This document shows positions 1-8,380 of a stretch of DNA of 64,000 nucleotides, one piece after another. A program made the translations under genes and the position numbers. The notes below the pieces were generated by a model that did not search any database, was not told the origin of the DNA, and saw only the letters and a list, made by a program, of their open reading frames with translations. Source of the stretch: Marinobacter sp. (GTDB lineage: Bacteria > Pseudomonadota > Gammaproteobacteria > Pseudomonadales > Oleiphilaceae); assembly GCA_022565395.1 (NCBI GenBank), contig JAIUMV010000005.1, positions 1 through 64,000 of the forward strand, in the 5' to 3' direction. Within the stretch, counting starts at the first letter, position 1; each line of letters starts with the position of its first letter.

Positions 1-144
1 CGTGAAGGTCAGTTTTTCAGGTACCATTTCGGATAGCGGTTGTTGGTGCGAATGGATGGTGTAAGGTCCTGAAATTCTAACACTTTCAGCCGCTTCTTTT
101 TATTCCCTTGTGAGAAATCCGGGCTAGGTGTCTTCGGCCAGCTG

Positions 145-405
145 ATGCTGGCTATGCAGTTGTTTATGTTTGCTGTTTTCGCCGGTGGTGGGGCGGTGAA
201 TAGTGGCAAGTTGGAGCGCTGGCAGCTGAGCGTGCTGGATCAGTCGCTGTTTTTGCTGCCCGGCTTGAGTCTGGTGGCCGGGGTGATGCTGGTGGTGGGC
301 TATATGAACGGTGGTAGCACCCAGTATTACTACTGGCACCTGTTACCACTGGCGGGTGCGGGCGCTTATTTGCTGTTTCTGTTCAGTCTGGGCATGCGGC
401 ACTGA
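145..405 (+). CDS. small membrane protein, possibly 5'-truncated
   Basis: An 86-residue hydrophobic protein with about three membrane segments (near residues 3-14, 32-52 and 65-82) and a short polar loop. I do not recognise a family. No ribosome binding site is visible before the ATG at 145. The reading frame stays open back to a stop at 70-72 but has no ATG, GTG or TTG start in that stretch, and the upstream residues also look like a membrane protein. The real gene may therefore start elsewhere or have lost its 5' part through a frameshift. It is convergent with ppiC. Hydrophobicity supports a real product, but the start is unsafe. Confidence 0.45.
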   Translation: MLAMQLFMFAVFAGGGAVNSGKLERWQLSVLDQSLFLLPGLSLVAGVMLVVGYMNGGSTQYYYWHLLPLAGAGAYLLFLFSLGMRH

Positions 406-438
406 AGGGCGCAGGCGCCCCTCAGGTGCTTGCTGGCT

Positions 439-717
439 TCAGCTGCGGCTGGTGACTTCCAGCAGGTGGTAGCCGAACTGGGTTTTTACCGGGCCCAGCA
501 CTTTGCCGACTTCGCCGGTAAATACGGCTTTGTCGAACTCCGGTACCATCTGGCCGGGGCCGAATGAGCCCAGGTCGCCGCCGTTGCGGCCGGAGGGGCA
601 GCTGGAGTGCTGGCGTGCCACTTCGGCAAAGTCCTGCCCGCCTTCAATGGCTTTCTTCAGTTCTTCGCATTGTGCTTCGGTGCTGACCAGAATATGACGT
701 GCGGTAGCGCGTGCCAT
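439..717 (-). CDS. ppiC: peptidyl-prolyl cis-trans isomerase, parvulin type (PpiC)
   Basis: A 92-residue stand-alone parvulin, the same size as E. coli PpiC (93 residues), that catalyses cis-trans isomerisation of X-Pro bonds in the cytoplasm. Family hallmarks are visible: the N-terminal ARHILV strand, the SxCPSGxxGGDLG turn near residues 38-50, GQMVPEFDKAVF, and the C-terminal TQFGYHLLEV with the active-site His. There is no signal peptide and no SurA- or PpiD-like extension, so it is a single-domain cytosolic enzyme. A clear AAAGGAG ribosome site lies just upstream of the ATG at 717. It appears monocistronic. Confidence 0.95.
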   Translation of the reverse strand: MARATARHILVSTEAQCEELKKAIEGGQDFAEVARQHSSCPSGRNGGDLGSFGPGQMVPEFDKAVFTGEVGKVLGPVKTQFGYHLLEVTSRS

Positions 718-825
718 GTGAGTGCTCCTTTTGGGTGAATAGTGGTTCAGGTGGCCATGCTGCCCCGCTCAGGGGGCGCTGGCAAGTATTATTGCACTGA
801 TTGAGTGCGAACGCTGCGAGCCCGG

Positions 826-1470
826 TCAGGCGGCTGGGCATTGCCCGGCTTGTAACTGCCTGAGGGACTGTGTGAGATTGGCCCGCGCCTGAACTTCATG
901 GCTGTCCCGGAAAACAGCGGTGTGGTACGGGGTGGGCGCGGCCAGCAGGCTCTGCAGCAGTTTGCCACGGCCTTCGCAGTACAGGTGTTCTGGCACCCAG
1001 TGGTACTCCTGGCGCACCTGTTGTTCGTAGCGGGCGAACGCCTGTGGGCTGGCCCCCAGTATGGCCAGGTCGATATCCAGCAGATAGCGGGCATCGGCGT
1101 TGTGGGGCTGGCTGGGGTGGCGGGTGACCATGATCAGGTTATGAATGTCTTCACACTGATGGGGGTTGATGCCAAGGGCGCTCAGCTCTTTCCGGGCGAG
1201 GTCGGCACTGCGGGCTTCGTTGTCTTGCCGGCGGGTATCGTAAACGGCATCGTGATACCAAAGTGCCAGAGCTGCGGCCTGAGGATTATCCAGGGTATGC
1301 CAGTGGGCATCCAGATGGGCAAGGCAGGCAGTGATGTGATCCAGGGTATGGTAAGCCCGATGAGGCTCCTGGTAACGGGTGAGCAGGCGCGCAATGGCCA
1401 GTTCGGCACTGGGCTGGTCGGTGTCTGGTAACAGCGCGTACCAGCGGTCTAGCTGCAGAGCTGTGGGCAT
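826..1470 (-). CDS. HD-superfamily metal-dependent phosphohydrolase
   Basis: A 214-residue soluble protein of the predicted HD phosphohydrolase family (COG4339-like). The metal-binding pattern is visible: YHTLDH at residues 40-45, WYHDAVYD at 71-78 with the adjacent His-Asp pair, and a later LLDIDLAILG giving a conserved Asp near residue 131. These residues normally hold a divalent metal pair that hydrolyses phosphate esters. The substrate is unknown for this family and nothing in the neighbourhood (ppiC, a methyltransferase) identifies it. The gene is divergent from the methyltransferase starting at 1558. Confidence 0.8.
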   Translation of the reverse strand: MPTALQLDRWYALLPDTDQPSAELAIARLLTRYQEPHRAYHTLDHITACLAHLDAHWHTLDNPQAAALALWYHDAVYDTRRQDNEARSADLARKELSALGINPHQCEDIHNLIMVTRHPSQPHNADARYLLDIDLAILGASPQAFARYEQQVRQEYHWVPEHLYCEGRGKLLQSLLAAPTPYHTAVFRDSHEVQARANLTQSLRQLQAGQCPAA

Positions 1471-1557
1471 GGTGTGGTTCCTTCCAGAGGGTGTTGGGCG
1501 TTATAGAGCCCTTATCTTTGTTAGTATGTCGTTTTGCTTGCCATAAGAGTTACAGCC

Positions 1558-2286
1558 ATGAGCCTGCTATTTGAACAGATTGACAGCCAGCCGTCACCGA
1601 TTGGTGAGATCACCCTGCGCCGCAGGCGCATTCCGGCCTTGGGTGACAGGGATATCTATGAAGTGAAGCTGGGCGAGGAATTTTTGATGTCCAGTATGTT
1701 CGTGGAGGCTGAGGAGGCCTTATCCGATCTGGGGTTGGCGGCCGTTGACGGCGAGCAGTTGACTGTGGTGGTGGGCGGCCTCGGGCTGGGCTATACCGCG
1801 GTGGCAGCGCTCAAGCCTGAGCGGGTGTCAGAGCTGCTGGTGGTGGATTACCTGCAGCCAGTAATTGGCTGGCACCAGCAGGAGAAGGTGCCTCTGGGCA
1901 AGGTGCTGAATGCAGACCCCCGCTGTCGCTATGTGCATGGCAGTTTTTTTGAGCTGGCAGACCCCGCCAGTGGCGGCTTTGATCCACAGGCACCAGGCCG
2001 TTTGTTTGATGCCATTTTGCTGGATATTGATCACTCTCCCCGAGCCCTGTTGCATGACAGCAATGCCAGTTTCTATACGGTCGAAAGCCTGACCCGAATG
2101 GCCCGTCAATTGCGTCCGGGCGGGGTTTTTGCCCTATGGTCCAATGAGCCCGAGGATGCAGACTTTATGGCGGTACTGGCGGAGGTATTCGAGGGCGCCA
2201 GCGCACATGCCGTGGGTTTCTATAACCCGTTACAGAATATTGAGTCCTTCAACACGGTTTACGTGGCGACCACGGCGGCGGACTGA
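1558..2286 (+). CDS. spermidine-synthase-like class I SAM-dependent protein
   Basis: A 242-residue Rossmann-fold protein resembling spermidine synthase and related methyltransferases. It has a Gly-rich cofactor loop (VVGGLGLGYTA, near residues 59-69), an acidic strand end (LLVVDYLQPV), a later DAILLDIDHSP strand, and a C-terminal FNTVYVA strand. A TTG at 1534 extends the frame by eight residues, but I chose the ATG at 1558 because the protein start MSLLFEQIDS fits the family. The conserved spermidine synthase decarboxy-SAM signature is not evident, so an aminopropyl transferase role is not claimed. A SAM-binding fold is well supported; the substrate is unknown. Confidence 0.75.
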   Translation: MSLLFEQIDSQPSPIGEITLRRRRIPALGDRDIYEVKLGEEFLMSSMFVEAEEALSDLGLAAVDGEQLTVVVGGLGLGYTAVAALKPERVSELLVVDYLQPVIGWHQQEKVPLGKVLNADPRCRYVHGSFFELADPASGGFDPQAPGRLFDAILLDIDHSPRALLHDSNASFYTVESLTRMARQLRPGGVFALWSNEPEDADFMAVLAEVFEGASAHAVGFYNPLQNIESFNTVYVATTAAD

Positions 2287-2292
2287 GCCGCA

Positions 2293-2547
2293 TCAGGCTG
2301 GCGGCAGCCCCAGCACCTCGGGGCTGTGGTCCAGAATGCAGTCATCGTCCAGATAATAGAACGACGCCAGCGCATCGGCGGCCAGAGTGACCTGCAGGTC
2401 GTCATGGCGCAAGTCGTAGTCCCTGAAGTCACCGTTGGGCAGCTGCACGCGGAAAAAACAGTTCGTGCCATCATAGTGCAGCGTACCGGTGACGCCCGCC
2501 GCAGGCTCGACACGGGCGATATGCTTACCGTAGCGTACCCGCCTCAC
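2293..2547 (-). CDS. conserved hypothetical small protein
   Basis: An 84-residue soluble, acidic protein of unknown function with an alternating pattern suggesting a small beta-sandwich (FFRVQLPNGDFRDYDLRHDDL) and an Asp-rich stretch (YYLDDDCILD) near the C-terminus. It starts with GTG at 2547, and this codon overlaps the stop of the upstream acyltransferase fusion (GTGA overlap at 2544-2547), so translation is probably coupled. It is convergent with the SAM protein ending at 2286. The tight coupling supports it being a real gene. Confidence 0.65.
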   Translation of the reverse strand: MRRVRYGKHIARVEPAAGVTGTLHYDGTNCFFRVQLPNGDFRDYDLRHDDLQVTLAADALASFYYLDDDCILDHSPEVLGLPPA

Positions 2548-4430
2548 CGCCGTTCGCCCCGCAGTTGGGTGACGGTGTCCTGCAGGCCGGCAGCCGTGGC
2601 CTCACTGGCGGCCACCGGTGCGCCCGCCAGCAATTCAATACGGGACCAGAAGCGCCGCGGCCAATGGCTGAAGGCAGTGCCGCCACAGTGGCTGAAGAAG
2701 CTGCCCCAGAGCCCCCGCAGTGCCATAGGCACCACGGTGACCGGGCGGCGCTGGAGGATCAGTTCCACCCCGTTGCGGAAGGTTTCCACCTCACCGCTGG
2801 TGGTCAGGCGCCCCTCCGGGAAGATACACACCACATGCCCGGCATCCAGTTCCTCGTCAATGCGCTCAAAGGCCGCGTCGTAGATCTCCGGCACCTTGTT
2901 GCGAGGGCCAATGGGGATGGTCTTGGCCAGACGGAAGAAGCCCCCCATCACCGGCGTTTTGAAAATGCGGTAGTCCATGACGAACCTGACCGGTCGTTTG
3001 ACCGCCCCGGCAATCACCAGCGCATCCATGTAGGACACATGGTTGCAGACCAGCAGTACCGGTCCCTGCTCGGGAATCTGCTGCAGGCCCTCGTGACGCA
3101 CCCGGTAGAGGGTGTGAGACAGCACCCAAATGATAAAGCGGAGGGTAAACTCCGGCACCTGCTGATAGACAAAGCCTGCCACCAGCAGGTTCATGATGGA
3201 CAGTACCAGGAAGAATTCCGGGATACTGATGCCGATGACTCCCAGCATCAGGATGCCCATCAGGGCACTGACCACCATAAACAGGGCGTTGAACACATTC
3301 AGTGCGGCAATGACCCGGGCGCGGGTTTCCGGTGGGGTTTCTTTCTGTACAAAAGCATAGAGCGGCACGATAAACAGCCCGCCGAAGAATCCGATACCCA
3401 GCAGGTCGATGGCAACGCGGCGGTACTCGCTGTCCGTCAGAATCAGCCACCAGTCGGTCGCTACCGGGTTGACGGGCATGTTGAGGTAGAGATCAATACC
3501 AAACAGGCTGATGCCCAGCGACCCTATAGGCACGATGCCCAGCTCGATCCGGTGGCCGGACAGGCGCTCACAGGCCATGGAGCCCAGCGCTATGCCAATG
3601 GTAAAGATGGCCAGCAGCAGCGTGACCACCGTGGCATCTCCCTGCAGGTTGCCCTGAGCAAAACTGGGGAACTGGGTCAGGTAGGCGGCGCCGAGGAACC
3701 AGAACCAGGAAATGGCCATAATGCAGAGCAGCACGGCATGATTTTCCGCCGCCAACCGCATCAGGTTCCAGGTTTCTTTCAGCGGCCGCAGGCTGATTTG
3801 CAGTTCTGGATTGGCCGGTGCAGTGGCCGGTACCTGACGGGCGGATAGATAGCCCAGCACGGCCAGCGCCAGCACGCCCACGGCCGCCAGCCGTTGTGGG
3901 TGCTCACTCCCCATCATCACACCGGCTACCAGAGTCCCCACCAGAATAGCGACGAAGGTGCCCATCTCCACCAGCGCGTTGCCACCCACCAGCTCGCTGT
4001 CCCGCAGCACCTGGGGCAGGATGGCGTACTTGACCGGCCCGAAAAAGGTGGATTGCACCCCCATCAGAAACAGCAACAGCAGCAGTACCTCATACCAGCC
4101 GAACCAGAGCCCGATGGCGGCCAGCACCATGATGCCGATCTCTGCCAGTTTGACCCGGCGGATCAGGGCGGCCTTTTCGTATTTGTCCGCCACCTGGCCG
4201 GCAATGCCGGAAAACAGGAAAAACGGCAGGATAAACAGCAAGGCCGCCAGGTTGACGGCAATATCCACCGACAGCCCCATCAGGCCGCCGGCGGTATAGG
4301 TCACCAGCAGAAGCAGGGCATTGCGGAACAGATTATCGTTAAAGGCCCCGGCAAACTGGGTCAGGAAAAAGGGCAGGAAGCGGCGTTCCGACAGCAGCCT
4401 GAATTGGCTATGGTCTTCCATGGTGGGCAA
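2544..4430 (-). CDS. MFS lysophospholipid-transporter / 1-acylglycerophosphate acyltransferase fusion
   Basis: A 628-residue inner-membrane fusion. Residues about 10-420 form a 12-helix major facilitator domain like LplT (FAGAFNDNLFRNALLLL near the start; FGPVKYAILPQ near residue 130). Residues about 440-620 form a PlsC-type acyltransferase domain with the catalytic NHxxxxD block (NHVSYMD, near 463-469) and the FPEGR substrate block near 533. In E. coli the transporter LplT and the acyltransferase/acyl-ACP ligase Aas are separate. Here the transporter is joined directly to an acyltransferase and no acyl-ACP ligase domain follows. The likely role is flipping and reacylating lysophospholipids at the inner membrane. 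Family identity is firm; substrate is inferred. Confidence 0.9.
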   Translation of the reverse strand: MPTMEDHSQFRLLSERRFLPFFLTQFAGAFNDNLFRNALLLLVTYTAGGLMGLSVDIAVNLAALLFILPFFLFSGIAGQVADKYEKAALIRRVKLAEIGIMVLAAIGLWFGWYEVLLLLLFLMGVQSTFFGPVKYAILPQVLRDSELVGGNALVEMGTFVAILVGTLVAGVMMGSEHPQRLAAVGVLALAVLGYLSARQVPATAPANPELQISLRPLKETWNLMRLAAENHAVLLCIMAISWFWFLGAAYLTQFPSFAQGNLQGDATVVTLLLAIFTIGIALGSMACERLSGHRIELGIVPIGSLGISLFGIDLYLNMPVNPVATDWWLILTDSEYRRVAIDLLGIGFFGGLFIVPLYAFVQKETPPETRARVIAALNVFNALFMVVSALMGILMLGVIGISIPEFFLVLSIMNLLVAGFVYQQVPEFTLRFIIWVLSHTLYRVRHEGLQQIPEQGPVLLVCNHVSYMDALVIAGAVKRPVRFVMDYRIFKTPVMGGFFRLAKTIPIGPRNKVPEIYDAAFERIDEELDAGHVVCIFPEGRLTTSGEVETFRNGVELILQRRPVTVVPMALRGLWGSFFSHCGGTAFSHWPRRFWSRIELLAGAPVAASEATAAGLQDTVTQLRGERR

Positions 4431-4525
4431 GGTCCCTGGTGGTGATGGTAGCCGCTATTGTGCCACAGCTGCTGCTGTAACAAAGCGATCAATGCCTCAG
4501 TGAGAACCAGGCTGTGGCGCTCTGG

Positions 4526-4969
4526 TCAGGAATTCGTTAATTGTTGGCTGAGCCATTGATTAAGTTGTGCTTCTGCCAGGGCACCACTCAAGCGTGTCAC
4601 CTCATGGCCGCCCTTGAACAGAATCAGGGTTGGTATGCTGCGGATACCGAAGCGCGCCGCTGTCTGTTGTGCGTCTTCCGTGTTGAGCTTGGCAAACGCG
4701 ACCCGGCCCGCCCAGTGGCGGGCAGCACTCTGAAAGGCCGGCGCCATAGCTTTGCAGGGGCCGCACCAGGGCGCCCAGAAGTCCACCAGCACCGGCAGAT
4801 CCGACTTGCCCACAAAGCCGCCAAGGCTGGCGTCCCCCAGCTCGGCCACGTCGCCTGCCATCAACGGTTGCTTACAGGCGCCGCAATGACCGGGCTGGCC
4901 GAGTTTGCTGCGGGGCACGCGGTTTACTTTATGGCAATGGGGGCAGGGCAGATGATAAATGTCAGGCAT
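4526..4969 (-). CDS. trxC: thioredoxin 2 (TrxC)
   Basis: A 147-residue thioredoxin with an N-terminal zinc ribbon: CPHC at residues 9-12 and CGAC about 19 residues later hold the metal. The thioredoxin fold follows with the active site WCGPC and the cis-Pro SIPTLILF. It reduces protein disulfides in the cytoplasm, and the zinc ribbon makes it redox sensitive in characterised homologues. The frame is open much further upstream, but the ATG at 4969 gives the normal N-terminus and is preceded by a GAGGAG-type ribosome site. It lies downstream of the divergent GntR-family gene on the same strand. Confidence 0.96.
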   Translation of the reverse strand: MPDIYHLPCPHCHKVNRVPRSKLGQPGHCGACKQPLMAGDVAELGDASLGGFVGKSDLPVLVDFWAPWCGPCKAMAPAFQSAARHWAGRVAFAKLNTEDAQQTAARFGIRSIPTLILFKGGHEVTRLSGALAEAQLNQWLSQQLTNS

Positions 4970-5016
4970 AGGGTGGCTCCTCTCTGAACACCAACGTGAG
5001 GGCTGTTCTACAGAAA

Positions 5017-5739
5017 TCAAGTATGTCCTCGCAGCTGCATTTCTATGGCGTCGTGCAGCCAGTACTCCCGCTCCACCGCCACACAACGGCCGTCTACCAG
5101 CACCTCCCGTTCCAGGCGCAGCGCCGGTGAGCCGTCACGGACATGCAGGTGCTGCGCTTGTTGCTCGCTCAGGGGGGATGAGGCAATCCGCACTACCAAC
5201 TCGCGGTGTTGATAGCCATACCGCTGGCGGGCGAGGGCGGTGAGGGAGCCGGTCAGGTCCTCCTCCAGGAGCCGGGGGAAGGCGTCATTACGGAAGTAGC
5301 AGAGCTCCAGCAGCACCCAGCGACCATCCACGGCGCGACGTCGGCTGATGGCGGCCACCGCCTCACGAGGGGCGAGCTGCAGCAGTGAAACGACAGCCTG
5401 GGGCGGAGTTTCCTGGCGCGCGCTGAGCAATTCGGTATGCAGGTGGCGGCCATGGGCCTGGGCCTCGTCGCGAATACTGTGGCTTCGTGTTGGGTCATAG
5501 ATGAACACAGACGGTGCCACGTACCAGCCGCGCCGGTTCAGCCGGTAAATCAGCCCCTGACCCTCCAGATAATGCATGGCGTCCCGGGCATTCACCCGGC
5601 TGACCCCGAGGCGTTCACACAGCTGGCGTTCTGACGGCAATTTGCTGCCGGGCGCCAGTTCACCGGAGCGAATTTCGGCCTGCAGTCTGGCTGCAACCGC
5701 GTGATAGGTGGAGAGGGGCGTCAAGGTGGTCTCCGGCAA
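5017..5739 (-). CDS. GntR-family transcriptional regulator, HutC/UTRA type
   Basis: A 240-residue repressor-type protein. Residues about 8-75 are a GntR winged helix (GSKLPSERQLCERLGVSR is the typical recognition segment). Residues about 95-235 are a UTRA ligand-binding domain (EREVLVDGRCVAVEREYWLHD near the end). The HutC/PhnF subgroup binds palindromes of the TGGT...ACCA kind and responds to small metabolites. It is divergent from the metallophosphoesterase lipoprotein, and two such palindromes lie between them, so it probably controls that gene and itself. A link to phosphonate or organophosphate use is plausible but not shown by the sequence. Confidence 0.9.
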   Translation of the reverse strand: MPETTLTPLSTYHAVAARLQAEIRSGELAPGSKLPSERQLCERLGVSRVNARDAMHYLEGQGLIYRLNRRGWYVAPSVFIYDPTRSHSIRDEAQAHGRHLHTELLSARQETPPQAVVSLLQLAPREAVAAISRRRAVDGRWVLLELCYFRNDAFPRLLEEDLTGSLTALARQRYGYQHRELVVRIASSPLSEQQAQHLHVRDGSPALRLEREVLVDGRCVAVEREYWLHDAIEMQLRGHT

Positions 5740-5759
5740 CTGAAGTCAGCGGTTTATTC

Positions 5760-5778
5760 TGGTCGGTTTGTGTGACCA
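5760..5778. promoter_or_regulatory. inverted repeat TGGTC-N9-GACCA, candidate operator
   Basis: A 5-bp perfect inverted repeat (TGGTC at 5760-5764, GACCA at 5774-5778) about 20 bp upstream of the GntR-family start. The arms resemble HutC-type half-sites, although the spacing is longer than the usual 12-bp operator. It could be an autoregulatory site. Confidence 0.3.
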
Positions 5779-5887
5779 TTTCGTGAATGCAACTAATCTG
5801 GGAGGTTCCAGTACGGTTACATTTTCATAAATAGTTAAAAAAACATGAAGATAAAGTTCATCTAACTGAAATCTGTGGTGGCGAAAC

Positions 5888-5899
5888 TGGTACGTACCA
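5888..5899. promoter_or_regulatory. 12-bp palindrome TGGTACGTACCA, candidate GntR/UTRA operator
   Basis: A perfect palindrome 30 bp before the metallophosphoesterase ATG. Its outer arms TGGT/ACCA match the known HutC/PhnF-type operator pattern. A partial copy (TGGTACGTTCCC) overlaps the start codon region at 5931-5942. Position and symmetry fit repression of the lipoprotein gene by the divergent regulator. Confidence 0.45.
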
Positions 5900-5929
5900 A
5901 TCTTGGTTAAAACTCACAATGAGGTCTCC

Positions 5930-8347
5930 ATGGTACGTTCCCGTGCATTCTGTTTGGCGCTTGGCGCCACCAGCCTGCTGTTGGCTGGCTGTAATGGCAG
6001 CAGTGACAGCGCCCCCCCTGACGAGCCCGGTATCGAGCAGCCAGGTACCGAGCTGATACCCCCCCCGGTCGCGGAAAGCCAGCCTGGGTTTATTGTCCAC
6101 CCTTACCTGCAGTCACCCGGTCATGACACCATGACGGTGATGTTTGAAACTGCCCAGTCGTTACCGGAAGTCTGGGCGCGACCATTTGGCAGTGGCGAGT
6201 CTTTTGTGAAGGTCAGTGCTGAAACGACTTCTACGGACGGTCTGGTATACCGGGCGCCCCTCAGAGGCCTGGAGTCCAACACCCTTTATGAATACTTCGT
6301 ACTGACACAGGACGCTGAACAAGCCCTGCGGGTATCCCAGCCCTATGCTTTCAAGACCTGGCCGCGCCCCGGTGATGGCGTTGAGCAGGTGCGTATCATC
6401 GCCCTCAGTGATACCCAGCTCGACCGCAACTACTACGAGGTGGTGTTGAGCAATGTAGTGGCAGAAGGTTTCCTGCGGGAAGAGTGTGACGGTGAGCAAC
6501 CACATACCTGTGCCGAGAACATCGCCGCCATTACGATCTCCGGTGACGTGGTGCAGGTGGGTGGCAACCGCAGCCACTGGCGGGAGCAGCTGTTCGGCCG
6601 CATGGCTGCCATAACCCCCTATGTGCCGCTGGTGACCGTACCCGGTAATCATGATTACTACAGCAATGCTGAGCTTGAATTGTACAAAACCTACATGTCA
6701 CCGCCGGATAATGGCTCGGTAGGTTTTGAGAAACACTGGTACTACCTGGATTATCTGGATCTGCGCTTGGTGGGGTTGGACAGCTACCCCATCTCCGGTG
6801 CTCATGGCCTGTTCAATCGTGAAACACTGGCGGTACAGCGGCAGTGGCTACGGGAAGTGCTGCGAGACGCGGAGCAGGCGGATAAACCTTTCGTGATGGG
6901 CATGTTCCACCACGGCTGCCTGTCGGAACTCTGGAATGTGGGTGAGAGTATCGGTTCCTGTGAGTTGGTGGCGGAGCTTGAACAGTACAGCCAGCGTACC
7001 GGCCATATCACGGGTCACTTTTTTGGCCATACCCATGCCTATTCCCGTGGTCAGTCCATGGATGCCCTGCACCTGTGGCTGAATGCCGCCAGTGTGTCTG
7101 GTTACATCGAGCCGCTTGACGATGCCGGGCACCAGAATGGTCAGATCCGTGATTACGACACCTTTGAGATCAGCCGTAGCGAGTTTGGTTACAACGTGCT
7201 GACCTATACCTTCGGCAGCGAGCCTTCCATGACCCTGGTGCGCAAGAAAGGAGGCTATGACGGCGACACGGACTTTGCCGTGGTGGACGAGGTGACGTTC
7301 AGGCCGGGCCAGCACAACAATCTGCCTCTGGTGACGGCCGGCACCGGGGAAATGTTGCCAGGTGAGGTGGTGCTTGGCATTGATGTTGGCGCCCCGGAAC
7401 AGGTGCGGGAGGTGCAGTGGCAGCTGGCAGAAAACCCAGCGTTTGACGGGGTAGTGTTTGATATCTGGGGTAACGATACCCGCCGCCAGAACCTGTTCTA
7501 TGATGCGCCGGACCAAGTGGGCGGTGACAAATGGATGGGCTTTGAGGCGATTGATACCCAGCAGTTTGTCGACATTTTCCAGCTGGACCTGAGCACACTG
7601 GCAGCACAGAAGACCATCCGGGTGGGCGGTGATGACTATTTCCGCTGGACCAAACGGTTTGCCTCACAAAACACCCATGTTTCCGCCTATGACAGTTACA
7701 GTGGCCAGCAGCGCCCAACATTGATCCTCAAGCCGGGAACCACCTACTACTGGCGCGCCCGGGTCAGAGATCAGGCCATGAACTGGTCTGCCTGGAGCAG
7801 CGTGGCGAATTTTGAAATCGGCGGCAACCGCACCGAAAACCTGCTGGTTAACGGTGATGCCGAAGCGGGCAACCTGACGGGCTGGACCATCGAGGCGGGC
7901 CGCATGAGTGCAATCACGGCCAGTAACAACGGTGGCTTTGGCGCGGCGGAAGGCAGTTACTACTTTACCGGGCGGGGATTTGGGCAAGGTCAGCCCGGTG
8001 ACTGCTGTCTGGATCTGATGTCTCAAGTGGTGGATCTGGGTGCCTACAGCGCAGACATCGATGCCGGAACGGCCTTCCTGGAATTGACCGCCATGATGAC
8101 CACCTGGGAAAACCGGGACCAGCCGCAGTTGCGGGTAGAGGCGCTGGCCGCGGACGGCAGCAGCTTGCCCTGGTCTGGCGCGCAAAACCGCACCTCCAAC
8201 ACGGTGAAGAGCTGGGAACTGCGACAGATTGCCGACTTCCTGCCAGCCGGTACCCGTGCGGTGAAGGTGTTTGCCGGTGGTGAGCGTAAACAAGGTAATG
8301 ACAACGACGTCTATTTTGACGACATAAACCTGCGGTTGTTCTACTGA
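5930..8347 (+). CDS. metallophosphoesterase lipoprotein, purple-acid-phosphatase-like
   Basis: An 805-residue exported lipoprotein. A signal peptide ends in the lipobox LLLAGC (Cys near residue 21), followed by an acidic Pro-rich tether. A fibronectin-like domain precedes a calcineurin-type phosphoesterase domain carrying all metal motifs: SDTQLD near 160, SGDVVQVG, GNHDYY near 239-244, FHHGC, and GHTHAYS near 365. The C-terminal about 200 residues hold beta-sandwich modules (WRARVRDQAMNWSAWS; NGDAEAGNLTGWT, carbohydrate-binding-like). I chose the ATG at 5930, preceded by GAGG at 5921, over a TTG at 5903. It probably hydrolyses an extracellular or periplasmic phosphoester. The next features are a strong hairpin and convergent tag. 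Confidence 0.88.
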   Translation: MVRSRAFCLALGATSLLLAGCNGSSDSAPPDEPGIEQPGTELIPPPVAESQPGFIVHPYLQSPGHDTMTVMFETAQSLPEVWARPFGSGESFVKVSAETTSTDGLVYRAPLRGLESNTLYEYFVLTQDAEQALRVSQPYAFKTWPRPGDGVEQVRIIALSDTQLDRNYYEVVLSNVVAEGFLREECDGEQPHTCAENIAAITISGDVVQVGGNRSHWREQLFGRMAAITPYVPLVTVPGNHDYYSNAELELYKTYMSPPDNGSVGFEKHWYYLDYLDLRLVGLDSYPISGAHGLFNRETLAVQRQWLREVLRDAEQADKPFVMGMFHHGCLSELWNVGESIGSCELVAELEQYSQRTGHITGHFFGHTHAYSRGQSMDALHLWLNAASVSGYIEPLDDAGHQNGQIRDYDTFEISRSEFGYNVLTYTFGSEPSMTLVRKKGGYDGDTDFAVVDEVTFRPGQHNNLPLVTAGTGEMLPGEVVLGIDVGAPEQVREVQWQLAENPAFDGVVFDIWGNDTRRQNLFYDAPDQVGGDKWMGFEAIDTQQFVDIFQLDLSTLAAQKTIRVGGDDYFRWTKRFASQNTHVSAYDSYSGQQRPTLILKPGTTYYWRARVRDQAMNWSAWSSVANFEIGGNRTENLLVNGDAEAGNLTGWTIEAGRMSAITASNNGGFGAAEGSYYFTGRGFGQGQPGDCCLDLMSQVVDLGAYSADIDAGTAFLELTAMMTTWENRDQPQLRVEALAADGSSLPWSGAQNRTSNTVKSWELRQIADFLPAGTRAVKVFAGGERKQGNDNDVYFDDINLRLFY

Positions 8348-8353
8348 CCGGGT

Positions 8354-8377
8354 CGGGGTGGTCCTGTGACCACCCCG
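8354..8377. terminator. 10-bp hairpin between convergent genes, likely bidirectional terminator
   Basis: CGGGGTGGTC (8354-8363) pairs perfectly with GACCACCCCG (8368-8377) around a CTGT loop. It sits 7 bases after the lipoprotein stop and just before the tag stop. Only short T-runs follow, so termination efficiency is uncertain. Confidence 0.7.
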
Positions 8378-8380
8378 GTT

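Noticed and set aside
2565-3848. Long open frame of over 400 codons on the plus strand
   Set aside because: It is antisense to the well-supported MFS/acyltransferase fusion, and its composition (Gln/His/Gly rich) is typical of a shadow frame.
5811-5840. AT-rich TTACATTTTCATAAAT, resembling a Pho box
   Set aside because: Only about four of seven positions fit one CTGTCAT half and the second half fails, so phosphate control of the phosphoesterase is not supported.
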